Below, in pieces: positions 1 to 8,466 of a DNA stretch of 64,000 nucleotides (within the stretch, counting starts at the first letter, position 1; every line of letters begins with the position of its first letter). The stretch lies in NCBI RefSeq assembly GCF_013030945.1, contig NZ_JABBXF010000010.1:124001-188000 (forward strand). The letters run 5' to 3'. Both the position numbers and the translations under genes were made by a program. Origin of the DNA: Streptomyces morookaense (lineage in GTDB: Bacteria; Actinomycetota; Actinomycetes; Streptomycetales; Streptomycetaceae). The notes under the pieces were generated by a model. It was given only the letters and a program-made list of their open reading frames with translations. It did not search any database and had not been told where the DNA came from.

Positions 1-126
1 GGGACTGAGCGACTCGTCGACCCGCTGGTGCTTGAGCCTCCGGGAAAGGCGCATGACACCCGACCGCAGTGCGTTGACGGCGGCCGTGTCCTCGGAGCTG
101 GTGCGGGATGAATCCGGCATGTTCAT
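1..126 (-). CDS. MarR-family transcriptional regulator, N-terminal part (cut by window start)
   Basis: The gene reads leftwards out of the window, so only the first 42 codons are visible. After a polar lead they give VNALRSGVMRLSRRLKHQ, which resembles the first helix of many streptomycete MarR-type winged-helix regulators. The DNA-binding wing and the dimer-forming C-terminus lie outside. ATG codons at 126 and 120 are both possible; I took 126 because a weak GAG lies 8 bases ahead of it, while 120 has no Shine-Dalgarno. The A/T-rich stretch just upstream (about 127-145) is the likely promoter and autoregulatory operator. The purine-type permease downstream in the window (261-1748) reads in the same direction and could be a target, but that is inference from position only. 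Confidence 0.6.
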   Translation of the reverse strand, partial: MNMPDSSRTSSEDTAAVNALRSGVMRLSRRLKHQRVDESLSP

Positions 127-197
127 TAGATTAACTCATTACCTGGACTAAGGAAAGTGGGGCACGAAGGGCGCACCGGTGCAGGAGGAAAGCACAT

Positions 198-226
198 GGG
201 CGGCCGGGCACGCGGCCCGGCCGCCC
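198..226 (-). terminator. GC-rich hairpin after the NCS2 permease
   Basis: A perfect 12-base inverted repeat, GGGCGGCCGGGC at 198-209 and its complement at 215-226, with a 5-base loop. It lies 35 bases after the permease stop and before the MarR start, so it most likely ends the permease transcript. No clear U-tract follows, as is usual in this genus. Confidence 0.65.
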
Positions 227-260
227 GTCGCGGCCTCGTACGCTGCTGAGCGCGGCTTGA

Positions 261-1748
261 CTACTTCACGCCCAGCGCCTGCTCGATCGGGTCGAGCATG
301 AAGTACACGAGGAAGCACAGCCCGACCGCGTTCAGCAGCCAGGGGATCTCCCGCGCCCGCCGGTCGGCGATCCGCAGCAGGATGAAGGCGAGGACGCCGA
401 TCCCGATCCCGTTGGTGATCGAGTACGTGAACGGCATGGAGATGACCGTCAGGAACGCCGGGATCGCGATGGTGAAGTCGCTCCAGTCGATCTCCCGGAC
501 GTTGGACGCCATGATCAGGAAGCCGACGACCAGCAGGGCCGGGGTCGCCGCCTGCGAGGGCACCACGGTGGCGAGCGGGGTGAAGACCAGGGCCAGCAGG
601 AACAGGCCGCCGGTCATCAGGTTGGCCAGGCCCGTGCGGGCGCCCTCGCCGACGCCGGCCGTGGACTCCACGAAGCAGGTGTTCGCCGAGGACGAGCCGA
701 GGCCGCCGGCCGCGACGGCGATGCCGTCGACCATGAGGATCCGGCCCATGTTCGGCAGCTGGCCCTTCTCGTCCATCAGCCCGGCCTCCTCGCCGACGCC
801 GATGATCGTGCCCATCGCGTCGAAGAAGCCGGACAGCAGCACCGTGAAGACGAAGAGGCAGCCGGTCAGCAGCCCGACCTCGCGGAAGCCGCCGAAGAGG
901 CTGATGTGGCCGATGAGCCCGAAGTCGGGCGCCCCGACGATGTGCGACGGCATCTTCGGCACGCTCAGGCCCCACGCGGTGTCCGGCAGCCCGGCGGCCG
1001 CGTTGACGACGATCGCGAGGACGGTCATGGCGACGATGCCGATGAGGATCGCGCCGCGCACCTTGCGGACGACGAGGACGAAGGTGAGCGCGAGCCCGAG
1101 CACGAAGACCAGCACCGGCCAGCCGTGCAGCTGACCACCCTGGCCGAGCGAGAGCGGGACGGTGGTGTGCGCGGCGTCCGGGTTGCGGGAGACGAAGCCG
1201 GAGTCGACCAGGCCGATCAGCGAGATGAACAGGCCGATGCCGATGGCGATCGCGCGGCGCAGCCCGCCCGGGATCGCGTCCATCACCCGCTGCCGCAGCC
1301 CCGAGGCCACCAGCAGCATCAGCACCAGACCGGCCAGCACGACCATGCCCATGGCGTCGGGCCAGCTCATCTTGGGGGCGAGCTGGAGCGAGACGACGGC
1401 GTTGATGCCGAGGCCCGCGGCGCAGGCGATCGGCACATTGCCGATCACGCCCATGAGGACCGTGGAGAGCCCGGCCATCAGGGCGGTGGCGGTGACGAGT
1501 TGGGCGTTGTCCAGCTGGTGACCGAACTTGTCGTGACCAGCCCCGAGGATGATCGGGTTCAGCACGACTATGTAGGCCATCGCAAAGAACGTGGCCAGAC
1601 CGCCGCGGAGTTCACGGGAGACGCTGGAGCCGCGCTCGGTGATCCGGAAGTACCGGTCGAGGGCGTTCCGCGGCTCGGGGGCAGGGTCACCGGCCGGGCC
1701 GGTGGATATCTGGGACGGGGCGACCGCAGGGCTGGCCGAGGTGGTCAT
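261..1748 (-). CDS. NCS2-family permease (AzgA/PbuG-like purine-base transporter)
   Basis: A 495-residue polytopic membrane protein. After a cytoplasmic lead it opens with RYFRITERGSSVSRELRGG and LATFFAMAYIVVLNPIIL, the signature start of the AzgA/PbuG/GhxP branch of the nucleobase-cation symporter 2 family. Those proteins take up hypoxanthine, guanine or adenine by proton symport. About a dozen hydrophobic segments follow, including GLGINAVVSLQLAP and a Gly-rich segment near residue 350 (SANTCFVESTAGVGEGART) typical of the substrate region. Length fits the family. A TGAGG ribosome site sits 7 bases ahead of the ATG. The exact base transported cannot be read from sequence. It probably forms its own transcript between the MarR gene and the DUF2530 gene, which reads the other way. 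Confidence 0.9.
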   Translation of the reverse strand: MTTSASPAVAPSQISTGPAGDPAPEPRNALDRYFRITERGSSVSRELRGGLATFFAMAYIVVLNPIILGAGHDKFGHQLDNAQLVTATALMAGLSTVLMGVIGNVPIACAAGLGINAVVSLQLAPKMSWPDAMGMVVLAGLVLMLLVASGLRQRVMDAIPGGLRRAIAIGIGLFISLIGLVDSGFVSRNPDAAHTTVPLSLGQGGQLHGWPVLVFVLGLALTFVLVVRKVRGAILIGIVAMTVLAIVVNAAAGLPDTAWGLSVPKMPSHIVGAPDFGLIGHISLFGGFREVGLLTGCLFVFTVLLSGFFDAMGTIIGVGEEAGLMDEKGQLPNMGRILMVDGIAVAAGGLGSSSANTCFVESTAGVGEGARTGLANLMTGGLFLLALVFTPLATVVPSQAATPALLVVGFLIMASNVREIDWSDFTIAIPAFLTVISMPFTYSITNGIGIGVLAFILLRIADRRAREIPWLLNAVGLCFLVYFMLDPIEQALGVK

Positions 1749-1891
1749 GCATGGACCTCAGTCGTTCGGGCCGGGGAGGGCCGGGACAGAAAGAAAAGGA
1801 TCACGATTGGAGGATCAAACAAAACCACTCAATCAAATCCGGGCTTATTCAGTATGAACAAACAAAGCCTGGATGGCGAATCCCGTGCTCA
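1749..1891 (-). promoter_or_regulatory. A/T-rich leader and promoter region of the NCS2 permease
   Basis: This stretch is strikingly A/T-rich for the window. On the minus strand it contains two TTTGTTTG runs and a TACTGAATAA tract. It must hold the permease promoter and leader. I could not fit a purine riboswitch fold, and no single -35/-10 pair stands out. Confidence 0.4.
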
Positions 1892-1980
1892 GCGCCCCGC
1901 AAGGGGCGCTGGGGATACCCCAGCGGTGGCTGGGGGAGGAACTGCGCGACCGGCCACAGCGGACCCGCACCCGCAGAACC
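1892..1980 (+). repeat. Dispersed intergenic hairpin repeat, copy 1
   Basis: Starts with GCGCCCC/GGGGCGC, then a CTGGGG..CCCCAG hairpin, then GGGGGAGGAACTGCGCGAC and a tail ending in CGCAGAACC. The same block recurs at 8399, 22429, 34943, 39454 and, inverted, at 39596. It lies just upstream of the DUF2530 start. Confidence 0.8.
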
Positions 1981-2012
1981 CCGTTTCCGGCGGAGCGCAT
2001 AGGCTGAACGCC

Positions 2013-2267
2013 ATGACGAAGTGGACTCCCCGGCACGAAGCGCCCGAGCCCCTGGAGGGCCCGGTCGTCGGCACGATCACCGGCGGCACGATCCTGTGGT
2101 TCGTCCTCTTCCTCGTACAGCTGCCCTTCTACGGCTGGTTCCGGGACCACGGACACCTGTGGTGGCTGTGGACGTGCCTGGCGGGCGGCGGGCTCGGCCT
2201 CATCGGCATCTGGTACGTCCGCAAGCGGGACGCCGCGATCAAGCGGCACCGGGCCGCGCAGGGCTGA
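2013..2267 (+). CDS. DUF2530 membrane protein
   Basis: An 84-residue protein with two membrane segments, roughly residues 20-41 (VGTITGGTILWFVLFLVQL) and 47-66, followed by a basic C-terminus (RKRDAAIKRHRAA). This is the size and architecture of the actinobacterial DUF2530 family, whose role is unknown. The ATG at 2013 was chosen because the conserved region starts there; the long upstream reading frame is only an antisense shadow of the permease. The gene sits between the permease and the P-type ATPase and is separated from the latter by about 50 bases, so the two may be co-transcribed. Confidence 0.8.
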   Translation: MTKWTPRHEAPEPLEGPVVGTITGGTILWFVLFLVQLPFYGWFRDHGHLWWLWTCLAGGGLGLIGIWYVRKRDAAIKRHRAAQG

Positions 2268-2317
2268 GCGACCGCTCCAGCAGGTGAACGGGCCCGTCCG
2301 CCCGTACCGTCGGATCC

Positions 2318-4693
2318 ATGAGCGATCCGGTTCACACCAGGACCCCCGCTCCCGGCCTCACCGCCCGCGAGGTCGCCGAGCGCGTCGCCCGGGGCGAGGT
2401 CAACGACGTGCCCGTCCGCTCCTCGCGCTCGACGGCGGACATCGTCCGCGCCAACGTCTTCACCCGGTTCAACGCGATCATCGGCGTGCTCTTCCTGATC
2501 ATCCTGGTGGTCGGACCGATCCAGGACGGTCTCTTCGGGTTCGTGATCGTCGCCAACACCGCGATCGGCATCTTCCAGGAGCTGCGCGCCAAGAAGACCC
2601 TGGACTCCCTCGCCCTCATCGGCGAGGTCCGGCCCACCGTGCGCCGTGACGGCGCGCCCGTCGCGGTCCACACGGGCCAGATCGTCCTCGGCGACCTCAT
2701 CGAACTGGGCCCGGGCGACAAGTGCGTCGTGGACGGCGAGGTCGCCGAGGCCGACGGGCTGGAGATCGACGAGTCGCTGCTGACCGGCGAGGCCGACCCC
2801 GTGCTGAAACGGCCCGGCGACCCCGTCATGTCCGGCTCCTTCGTCGTCGCCGGGAACGGTGCCTTCACCGCGACCAAGGTCGGGCGCCAGGCCTACGCCG
2901 CACAACTCGCCGAGGAGGCCTCCCGCTTCACGCTCGTCCACTCCGAACTGCGCACCGGCATCAGCCAGATCCTCAAGTTCGTGACCTGGATGATGGTCCC
3001 GGCCGCCCTCGGCCTCATCATCAGCCAGCTCGTGGTGCAGGGCCACGACTGGCGCGAGGCCGTGCGCCGCATGGTGGCCGGCATCGTCCCCATGGTCCCC
3101 GAGGGCCTCGTCCTGCTGACGTCCGTCGCCTTCGCCATCGGCGTCATCCGGCTCGGCAGGCAGCAGTGCCTCGTCCAGGAGCTGCCCGCGATCGAGGGGC
3201 TCGCCCGCGTCGACACCGTCTGCCTGGACAAGACCGGCACCCTCACCGAGGGCGGCATGGACGTCAGCGAACTGCGCGTGCTGCCCGGCGCCCGCGCCGA
3301 CGAGACCTATGTGCGCCAGGTCCTCGGCGCCCTGGGCGAGTCCGACCCGCGCCCCAACGCCAGCCTCCAGGCCATCATCGACGCCTACCCCGACGGCTCC
3401 GGCTGGCGCTGCACCGCCGCACTGCCCTTTTCCTCCGCCCGCAAGTACAGCGGCGCGGCCCTCGACGGCCCCGGCGCGGAGAGCGGCAACTGGCTGCTGG
3501 GCGCCCCCGACGTGCTGCTCCCCGAGGGCGACACGGCGCTCACGGAGATCGAACAGCTCAACGCCCAGGGGCTACGGGTCCTCCTGCTGGCCCGCGCGGC
3601 AAGGGAGCTGGACGACCCCCAGGTGGCCCAGGGGGCCCACCCCACCGCCCTGGTCGTCCTGGAACAGCGGCTGCGCTCCGACGCGGCCGACACACTGCGC
3701 TACTTCGCGGAGCAGAACGTCGCCGCGAAGGTCATCTCCGGCGACAACGCGGTCTCCGTCGGCGCCGTCGCCGCCAAGCTGGCACTGCCGGGCGCCGACG
3801 CACCGGTGGACGCGCGACGGCTGCCCGCCGAGCGCGAGGCGATGGCCGAAGTCCTCGACCGGGGCGCGGTGTTCGGCCGCGTCACCCCGCAGCAGAAACG
3901 CGACATGGTGGGCGCCCTGCAGTCGCGCGGCCACACGGTGGCCATGACGGGCGACGGCGTCAACGACGTCCTCGCCCTCAAGGACGCCGACATCGGCGTG
4001 TCGATGGGCTCGGGCTCGGAGGCGACGCGGGCCGTGGCCCAGATCGTGCTGCTGAACAACAGCTTCGCGACCCTGCCGTCCGTGGTGGCGGAGGGCCGCA
4101 GGGTCATCGGCAACATCACACGCGTGGCAACCCTGTTCCTGACGAAAACGGTCTACTCGGTGCTGCTGGCGATCCTGGTGGTCTGCACGAGGGTCCCGTA
4201 CCCCTTCCTCCCCAGGCACCTGACACTGCTCTCCACACTGACGATCGGCGTCCCGGCGTTCTTCCTGGCACTGGCGCCCAACAAGGAACGCGCGAAGCCG
4301 CACTTCGTGCGCCGGGTGATGCGGTACGCGATCCCGTCGGGCCTGATCGCGGGAACGGCGACGTTCGTCGCGTACGTGCTGGCCCGCGCCCATTACGCGG
4401 GCCAGGACGGGGCGTTGGCGGCGGAGACGAGCGCGGCGACGCTCACGCTCTTCCTCGTCTCCCTGTGGGTCCTCGCGATCATCGCGCGCCCGTACACGTG
4501 GTGGCGCGTCGCCCTGGTCCTGGCCATGGGCGCAGGCTTCCTGATCGTGCTCCTGACGCCGTGGCTGCAGCGTTTCTTCGCACTGCGGCTGGTAGGGGAC
4601 ACGATGCCGTGGGCCGCCGTGGGGATCGCGGTGGCGGCGGCCGGTGTGCTGGAGCTCGCGTGGCGATGGGTGAGCCGCCGCTGGCCGGCGTGA
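2318..4693 (+). CDS. P-type cation-transporting ATPase, CtpE-like
   Basis: A 791-residue HAD-type P-ATPase. Visible landmarks are the actuator-domain loop TGE at 156-158, the membrane-helix-4 motif PEGL at 261-264, the phosphorylation site DKTGTLT with Asp304, the hinge TGDGVND at 544-550, and several hydrophobic helices from about 610 to the end. There is no N-terminal metal-binding CxxC, which argues against a copper or zinc pump. The PEGL pattern and overall length fit the actinobacterial CtpE group; mycobacterial CtpE has been reported to take up calcium. Ion specificity here is inference. The ATG follows a short leader after the DUF2530 gene. Confidence 0.9.
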   Translation: MSDPVHTRTPAPGLTAREVAERVARGEVNDVPVRSSRSTADIVRANVFTRFNAIIGVLFLIILVVGPIQDGLFGFVIVANTAIGIFQELRAKKTLDSLALIGEVRPTVRRDGAPVAVHTGQIVLGDLIELGPGDKCVVDGEVAEADGLEIDESLLTGEADPVLKRPGDPVMSGSFVVAGNGAFTATKVGRQAYAAQLAEEASRFTLVHSELRTGISQILKFVTWMMVPAALGLIISQLVVQGHDWREAVRRMVAGIVPMVPEGLVLLTSVAFAIGVIRLGRQQCLVQELPAIEGLARVDTVCLDKTGTLTEGGMDVSELRVLPGARADETYVRQVLGALGESDPRPNASLQAIIDAYPDGSGWRCTAALPFSSARKYSGAALDGPGAESGNWLLGAPDVLLPEGDTALTEIEQLNAQGLRVLLLARAARELDDPQVAQGAHPTALVVLEQRLRSDAADTLRYFAEQNVAAKVISGDNAVSVGAVAAKLALPGADAPVDARRLPAEREAMAEVLDRGAVFGRVTPQQKRDMVGALQSRGHTVAMTGDGVNDVLALKDADIGVSMGSGSEATRAVAQIVLLNNSFATLPSVVAEGRRVIGNITRVATLFLTKTVYSVLLAILVVCTRVPYPFLPRHLTLLSTLTIGVPAFFLALAPNKERAKPHFVRRVMRYAIPSGLIAGTATFVAYVLARAHYAGQDGALAAETSAATLTLFLVSLWVLAIIARPYTWWRVALVLAMGAGFLIVLLTPWLQRFFALRLVGDTMPWAAVGIAVAAAGVLELAWRWVSRRWPA

Positions 4694-4712
4694 GCCGCCG
4701 CTGGGGTGGCAC

Positions 4713-4747
4713 AAATCCTCACTTGACGCGGCGTGGCGTGAGGATTT
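4713..4747. terminator. Inverted repeat between the P-type ATPase and the decayed regulator
   Basis: AAATCCTCAC at 4713-4722 is matched perfectly by its complement at 4738-4747 across a 15-base loop. It lies 20 bases after the ATPase stop and at the 3' end of the opposing pseudogene, so it can serve as a terminator for either direction. An operator role is possible because the arms are only moderately GC-rich. Confidence 0.55.
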
Positions 4748-5033
4748 GGGCTGGCGGAGCGGTGGGGCATATGGCGAGGCGGTCGACAGCCCCCCCCCCT
4801 CCAGCAGGTGCCGCAGCTGTCACCGGTGCGCCTCGGGGCCCCCGATCTGGTGGCGCAACACGGCTTCCTGGGTGATGAAGTTGAATGATGTTGCCGACTT
4901 CTGCAGAAGCGGCTGCCGAGCCGGCCTCCTTGGCCAGCTCTTCCCGTGTGAAGCCGGCGCCGGTCCGCCACAGCTTGATCTGGTTCCCGACGTACCGCCG
5001 GCCGAGCGGCGGCTGGGACGTCTCGTCCGTCAC
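4719..5033 (-). pseudogene. Decayed HTH / DUF5753 transcriptional regulator
   Basis: A GTG start at 5033 with a good GGGGAGG ribosome site opens GRRYVGNQIKLWRTGAGF and TREELAKEAG, the first two helices of the XRE-type HTH found in streptomycete HTH-DUF5753 regulators (WhiJ/SCO4441-like). After about residue 40 the match stops. In a shifted frame FITQEAVLRHQIGGPEAHR appears, followed by a stop and QLRHLLE; this is the DUF5753 domain, which normally begins around residue 100. So the middle of the gene has been deleted, the frame shifted and an internal stop acquired. A run of about nine C/G bases near 4791-4800 marks further decay. No small partner protein gene remains next to it. The product is unlikely to be functional. 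Confidence 0.7.
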
Positions 5034-5185
5034 CGCACCCCACCTCCCCGGTGCCCGAGGGGAACGGGCCCGTCGCCCGTACCCACCTCGCTACCGCGGA
5101 TCCTGCTCGACGACCAGCCCGTTTCAGCCCGAACGGCCGAACTCACTGCGCAAGGGTGACTCTCGGCGGGAGCTGTCATAGCCCC

Positions 5186-8100
5186 CTACTCGAACCACCG
5201 CAGCCGCCCCAGCTCCTCCCCCCGGTCCGGGTCCTCCAGCAGTGCCGCCACCTCGAAGCGGCGGGACCATGCGCCCGCCGACCAGGCCAGGCCCGCCGCC
5301 ACGCCCTCCAGGGTGGACGCGTGGAGGATGCCGTCCGGGCCCAGGCGCCAGTCCAGTTCGACCCCGTCGACCACCAGCTCCTCGTGCTCCACGTACGTCG
5401 CCGGGGCGCCCGGCAGCAGCAGCCGCAGGCCCTCCGGGACCTCGCGGGGCTCGCCCGCGTCCGCGTCCGCCGTCGCCACGACGAACTCGCCGAGGCGGCG
5501 CACCTGGAGCAGGTCCGCCAGCTCCGCCGCCCAGGCCGGCGGGACCGGGAGCAGGGCGTGCCCGGACGCCAGGGGGAGCAGGTCGGGGGCGTCCGCGACC
5601 AGTGCCTCCGCCGCGTCCACGACGCGGACTTCGCCGTCGACGACGGCGCGCAGTTCGTCGGGGAGGGTGACCTCCTCCGGGTCCATCGCCGCCAACGCGC
5701 CGTACAGGCCGTGCAGTTGGGACGCGCTCACCTCGCGCTCCGGGTCCGCCAGGCGGGAGAGGAGTTCCGCCGCGCCGCCCGGTTCGTCCAGCAGGGACGC
5801 CACCGACGTGCGCACGCCCAGCGCGCGCAGCACCTGCTCGTCGGCCAGGCCCGCCGCGTCCGCGGCCTCGTACAGGCCCGCCAGCAGCGGGTCGCCGCCT
5901 GCCGCGCGCAGGCCGGCGGGGCGGCGGCCGTCCAGGACGGGGTGGCCGCGCAGCCACCACGCCGTGTACGGGCGTACGGACTCGGTCGTTCCGTCGGGCA
6001 GCAGGACGCGTACGGGGGCCGTCAGCGCGTCCCGCAGCGGGGGCTGTGCGAGCAGGGCCAGGGCCTGCGGCCAGGCGTCGTCGTCGACGAGGTCGAGGTC
6101 GCGCACGGCCACGATCTCGGTGGCGACGGGCGGCACGGGGGTGTCGGGGAGGCGGTCGAGCACGTCCTCGCACCACACGTCGACGGCGTCGAGCAGGCCC
6201 ACGTCGTCCGGTTCGGCGAAGTCGCCGTCGCGGGGCTCCAGTTCGTCGGGGTCGAGGACGACGTCCGTCGCGCGTACGAGCGCGAAAGTGGCCAGCACGC
6301 CGACGGCCGTGAGGGGCTGTTCGCCCCAGCGTTCGGCCAGCTCGGCGTCGCATGCGGCGAGTTCGCCGGGGCGGATGACCTGCTCGAACGGGCTGCCGGG
6401 GAGGACGAGTTCGCCTGCCGGTGCCAGTTCGCCGTCCTCGTCGGGGAGGGCGAGGGCGGCGAGCCAGGGCTCGTCGCCGGGGGCGAGGTCCGCGTCGCGG
6501 ACGAGGGTGAGGACGGTCTCGATCAGCGCGTCGGGGTCGAGCGCCTCGTCGTCCCAGATCTCCTCCGCGTCCAGGGAGGCCGCGACCGCCGCCCGGAGCT
6601 GAGGCGTCGTCAAGATGGCGCGGGGCGACGCCGGGGTCGCGCCCAGCTTCTCCAGCAGCGGGTGGGCCGCGTCGGGGTGGACGACCTTGAGGCCGAGCCG
6701 GGACAGGCGCTGCGACCCCGTCTCGTCCGCGAGGGGCAGCAGGACCTGACGGGGACCGACGGCGGTGCGTCCTCCCCCAGAGCCTTCGGCCTGGGAGGTC
6801 CCCCCAGCGAGCGGGACGGGCAGGCCCGTGAGCCGGTCCGGGTCGACGCCGGCGAGGCTGTCGTAGAGCCGCCACCACCACTCCGGGTCGCGCTCCACGC
6901 CGGCCAGCCGGTCGACGACCTCGCCGAGCGGGACGCGGGCCACGCCGAGCGCGCGCAGCTCCTGGCGGCGCTCCAGGCCCGCGGGCAGCAGGCTGGGGAA
7001 CAGTTCGCCCAGGACGGCGACGGTCCCGGCGCCCGCGCCCTCGGCGATCTCGGCCTCCACGGGCCGCAGGGCGTGCGGCTCCTCAGCGGTCTTCCCGGTA
7101 TCCCCGGTATCCCCCTCCTCCGGCTCCCGGGCCGTGCCCGCGCTCGGCAGGAACGCCACGCGGGGCAGCCGGTCCAGGATCCGGCGGCGCAGCTCGGCGT
7201 CCAGCGGGCTCGCCGCGAGCGGCGACGGGACGAGGTCGAGGGTGCCGGCGGAGACGGGGTGCCAGTCGGCCAGCAGCGCCGCGTACGTCTCGGCGGCGCG
7301 CTCGGTGAGGAAGTCCGTGAGCGGGCCGGGGGCCGTGCGGCGGCGGGTGGGCTCCAGCGGGAAGGTGGCGATCAGCAGCGCGGGCAGGCCCAGCGGCTCG
7401 TCGGTGGGGGTCGGGGCGTGCAGCACGGGCGCCGTGCCGGGACGGACCGGAGCGCCGTCCGGGCCGGCCGGGACGGCCCAGGTCAGCGACCAGGCGGGGC
7501 GCAGGCGTTCCTCGACGGGGCGGTCCGCGAGGAGGGCCGCGTCCAGCCGGCCCCCGGTGTGCTCCACGCGCCAGCGGGTGGCCGCGCCGCGGTCCGAGTC
7601 CTCGATCAGTACGTACGGGCCGTCCTGACCGCGCGTCAGGGTGCGGATCCGCCCGTCCTGGGTCTCCACGGCGACCTCGGCCAGACCGGGCAGGGCGAGC
7701 AGGAGCGCGTCGTCGACGTCGCTCAGCAGCCGCGCGGCGAGGTCCTCCGCGGCACCGTCGCGCAGCGGCATGACCACGACCGTGTCGTAGCCCTCGGGTG
7801 CGGCGCCCTCGGCGGGCAGCGGCAGGCGCAGCAGGGGGACGTGGCCGTCGCGGCGGCGGATCTCCTCGGCGAGCCCGGGGGTGTCCCCGGCGGCGGCCAC
7901 GGCCAGGTCGCGCGCCTCCGACAGGGACCAGCGGACGCCGCCGGTACGGCTGATGACGGCGGGTTCGTCGGTGACGGAGAGGACGGCGGAGAAGCCGACG
8001 CCGAACCGGCCGACGGTCCCGGCGAGCTCCGCGTCGTCCCGCTTGGCGGAGGCGCGCAGCGTGGAGAGGGACTCGACGCCTGCTGCGTCGAGCGGGGCAC

Positions 8101-8362
8101 CGGTGTTGGCCGCGGCCAGGACCGGCCGCCCGCCCGGTCCGCCGGCGCGCAGCGTCAGGCGCAGGCGGCCGGGGACGCCGGCCCGGGCGGCGGCGTCGGC
8201 GGCGTTCTGGGCGAGCTCCACCACGAGCCGGTCGCGGTAGCCGCCGAGGACGAGGTCCTCCTCGGCGTTGGCGTCCTCCCGGAACCGCGCGGGGGACGCG
8301 ACCCACGCGTCCAGCACTCCGCGCCGCAGACGTCCGGTCCCGAAGAGGTCGGCGTCGGTCAC
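5186..8362 (-). CDS. Sacsin/Hsp90-like GHKL ATPase protein
   Basis: A large soluble protein of 1058 residues. The N-terminus carries a Bergerat-fold nucleotide site: the N-box VVELAQNAADAA (Asn53), an AAANTGAPLD segment near 84-93 in the place of the usual DxGxG, and GRFGVGFSAVLSV at 118-130. This matches actinobacterial proteins annotated as sacsin N-terminal ATP-binding-like. The remaining 900 residues are acidic and Leu/Ala-rich with no motif I recognise. Relatives are assumed to be chaperone-like ATPases, but no substrate is established. No membrane segment or signal peptide is visible. The downstream end is about 150 bases from the decayed regulator. Confidence 0.85.
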   Translation of the reverse strand: MTDADLFGTGRLRRGVLDAWVASPARFREDANAEEDLVLGGYRDRLVVELAQNAADAAARAGVPGRLRLTLRAGGPGGRPVLAAANTGAPLDAAGVESLSTLRASAKRDDAELAGTVGRFGVGFSAVLSVTDEPAVISRTGGVRWSLSEARDLAVAAAGDTPGLAEEIRRRDGHVPLLRLPLPAEGAAPEGYDTVVVMPLRDGAAEDLAARLLSDVDDALLLALPGLAEVAVETQDGRIRTLTRGQDGPYVLIEDSDRGAATRWRVEHTGGRLDAALLADRPVEERLRPAWSLTWAVPAGPDGAPVRPGTAPVLHAPTPTDEPLGLPALLIATFPLEPTRRRTAPGPLTDFLTERAAETYAALLADWHPVSAGTLDLVPSPLAASPLDAELRRRILDRLPRVAFLPSAGTAREPEEGDTGDTGKTAEEPHALRPVEAEIAEGAGAGTVAVLGELFPSLLPAGLERRQELRALGVARVPLGEVVDRLAGVERDPEWWWRLYDSLAGVDPDRLTGLPVPLAGGTSQAEGSGGGRTAVGPRQVLLPLADETGSQRLSRLGLKVVHPDAAHPLLEKLGATPASPRAILTTPQLRAAVAASLDAEEIWDDEALDPDALIETVLTLVRDADLAPGDEPWLAALALPDEDGELAPAGELVLPGSPFEQVIRPGELAACDAELAERWGEQPLTAVGVLATFALVRATDVVLDPDELEPRDGDFAEPDDVGLLDAVDVWCEDVLDRLPDTPVPPVATEIVAVRDLDLVDDDAWPQALALLAQPPLRDALTAPVRVLLPDGTTESVRPYTAWWLRGHPVLDGRRPAGLRAAGGDPLLAGLYEAADAAGLADEQVLRALGVRTSVASLLDEPGGAAELLSRLADPEREVSASQLHGLYGALAAMDPEEVTLPDELRAVVDGEVRVVDAAEALVADAPDLLPLASGHALLPVPPAWAAELADLLQVRRLGEFVVATADADAGEPREVPEGLRLLLPGAPATYVEHEELVVDGVELDWRLGPDGILHASTLEGVAAGLAWSAGAWSRRFEVAALLEDPDRGEELGRLRWFE

Positions 8363-8398
8363 GTTGGTGGTCTCCTAGCTGCTGAGCCGACTGATACC

Positions 8399-8466
8399 GC
8401 GCCCCGTCAGGGGCGCGGGGAACTGCGCGACAAGCCGCCGACGGCCCGCGGCCGAAGAACCGCGTC
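8399..8466 (+). repeat. Dispersed intergenic hairpin repeat, copy 2 (short form)
   Basis: GCGCCCCGTCAGGGGCGC followed directly by GGGGAACTGCGCGAC. This is the shorter version of the family, lacking the central CTGGGG..CCCCAG hairpin. It separates the sacsin-like gene from the DUF3027 gene and can fold as a terminator on the minus strand. Confidence 0.75.

Noticed and set aside
1749..1891. Purine riboswitch before the NCS2 permease
   Set aside because: The three-way junction core of the purine aptamer cannot be found; the region is simply A/T-rich.
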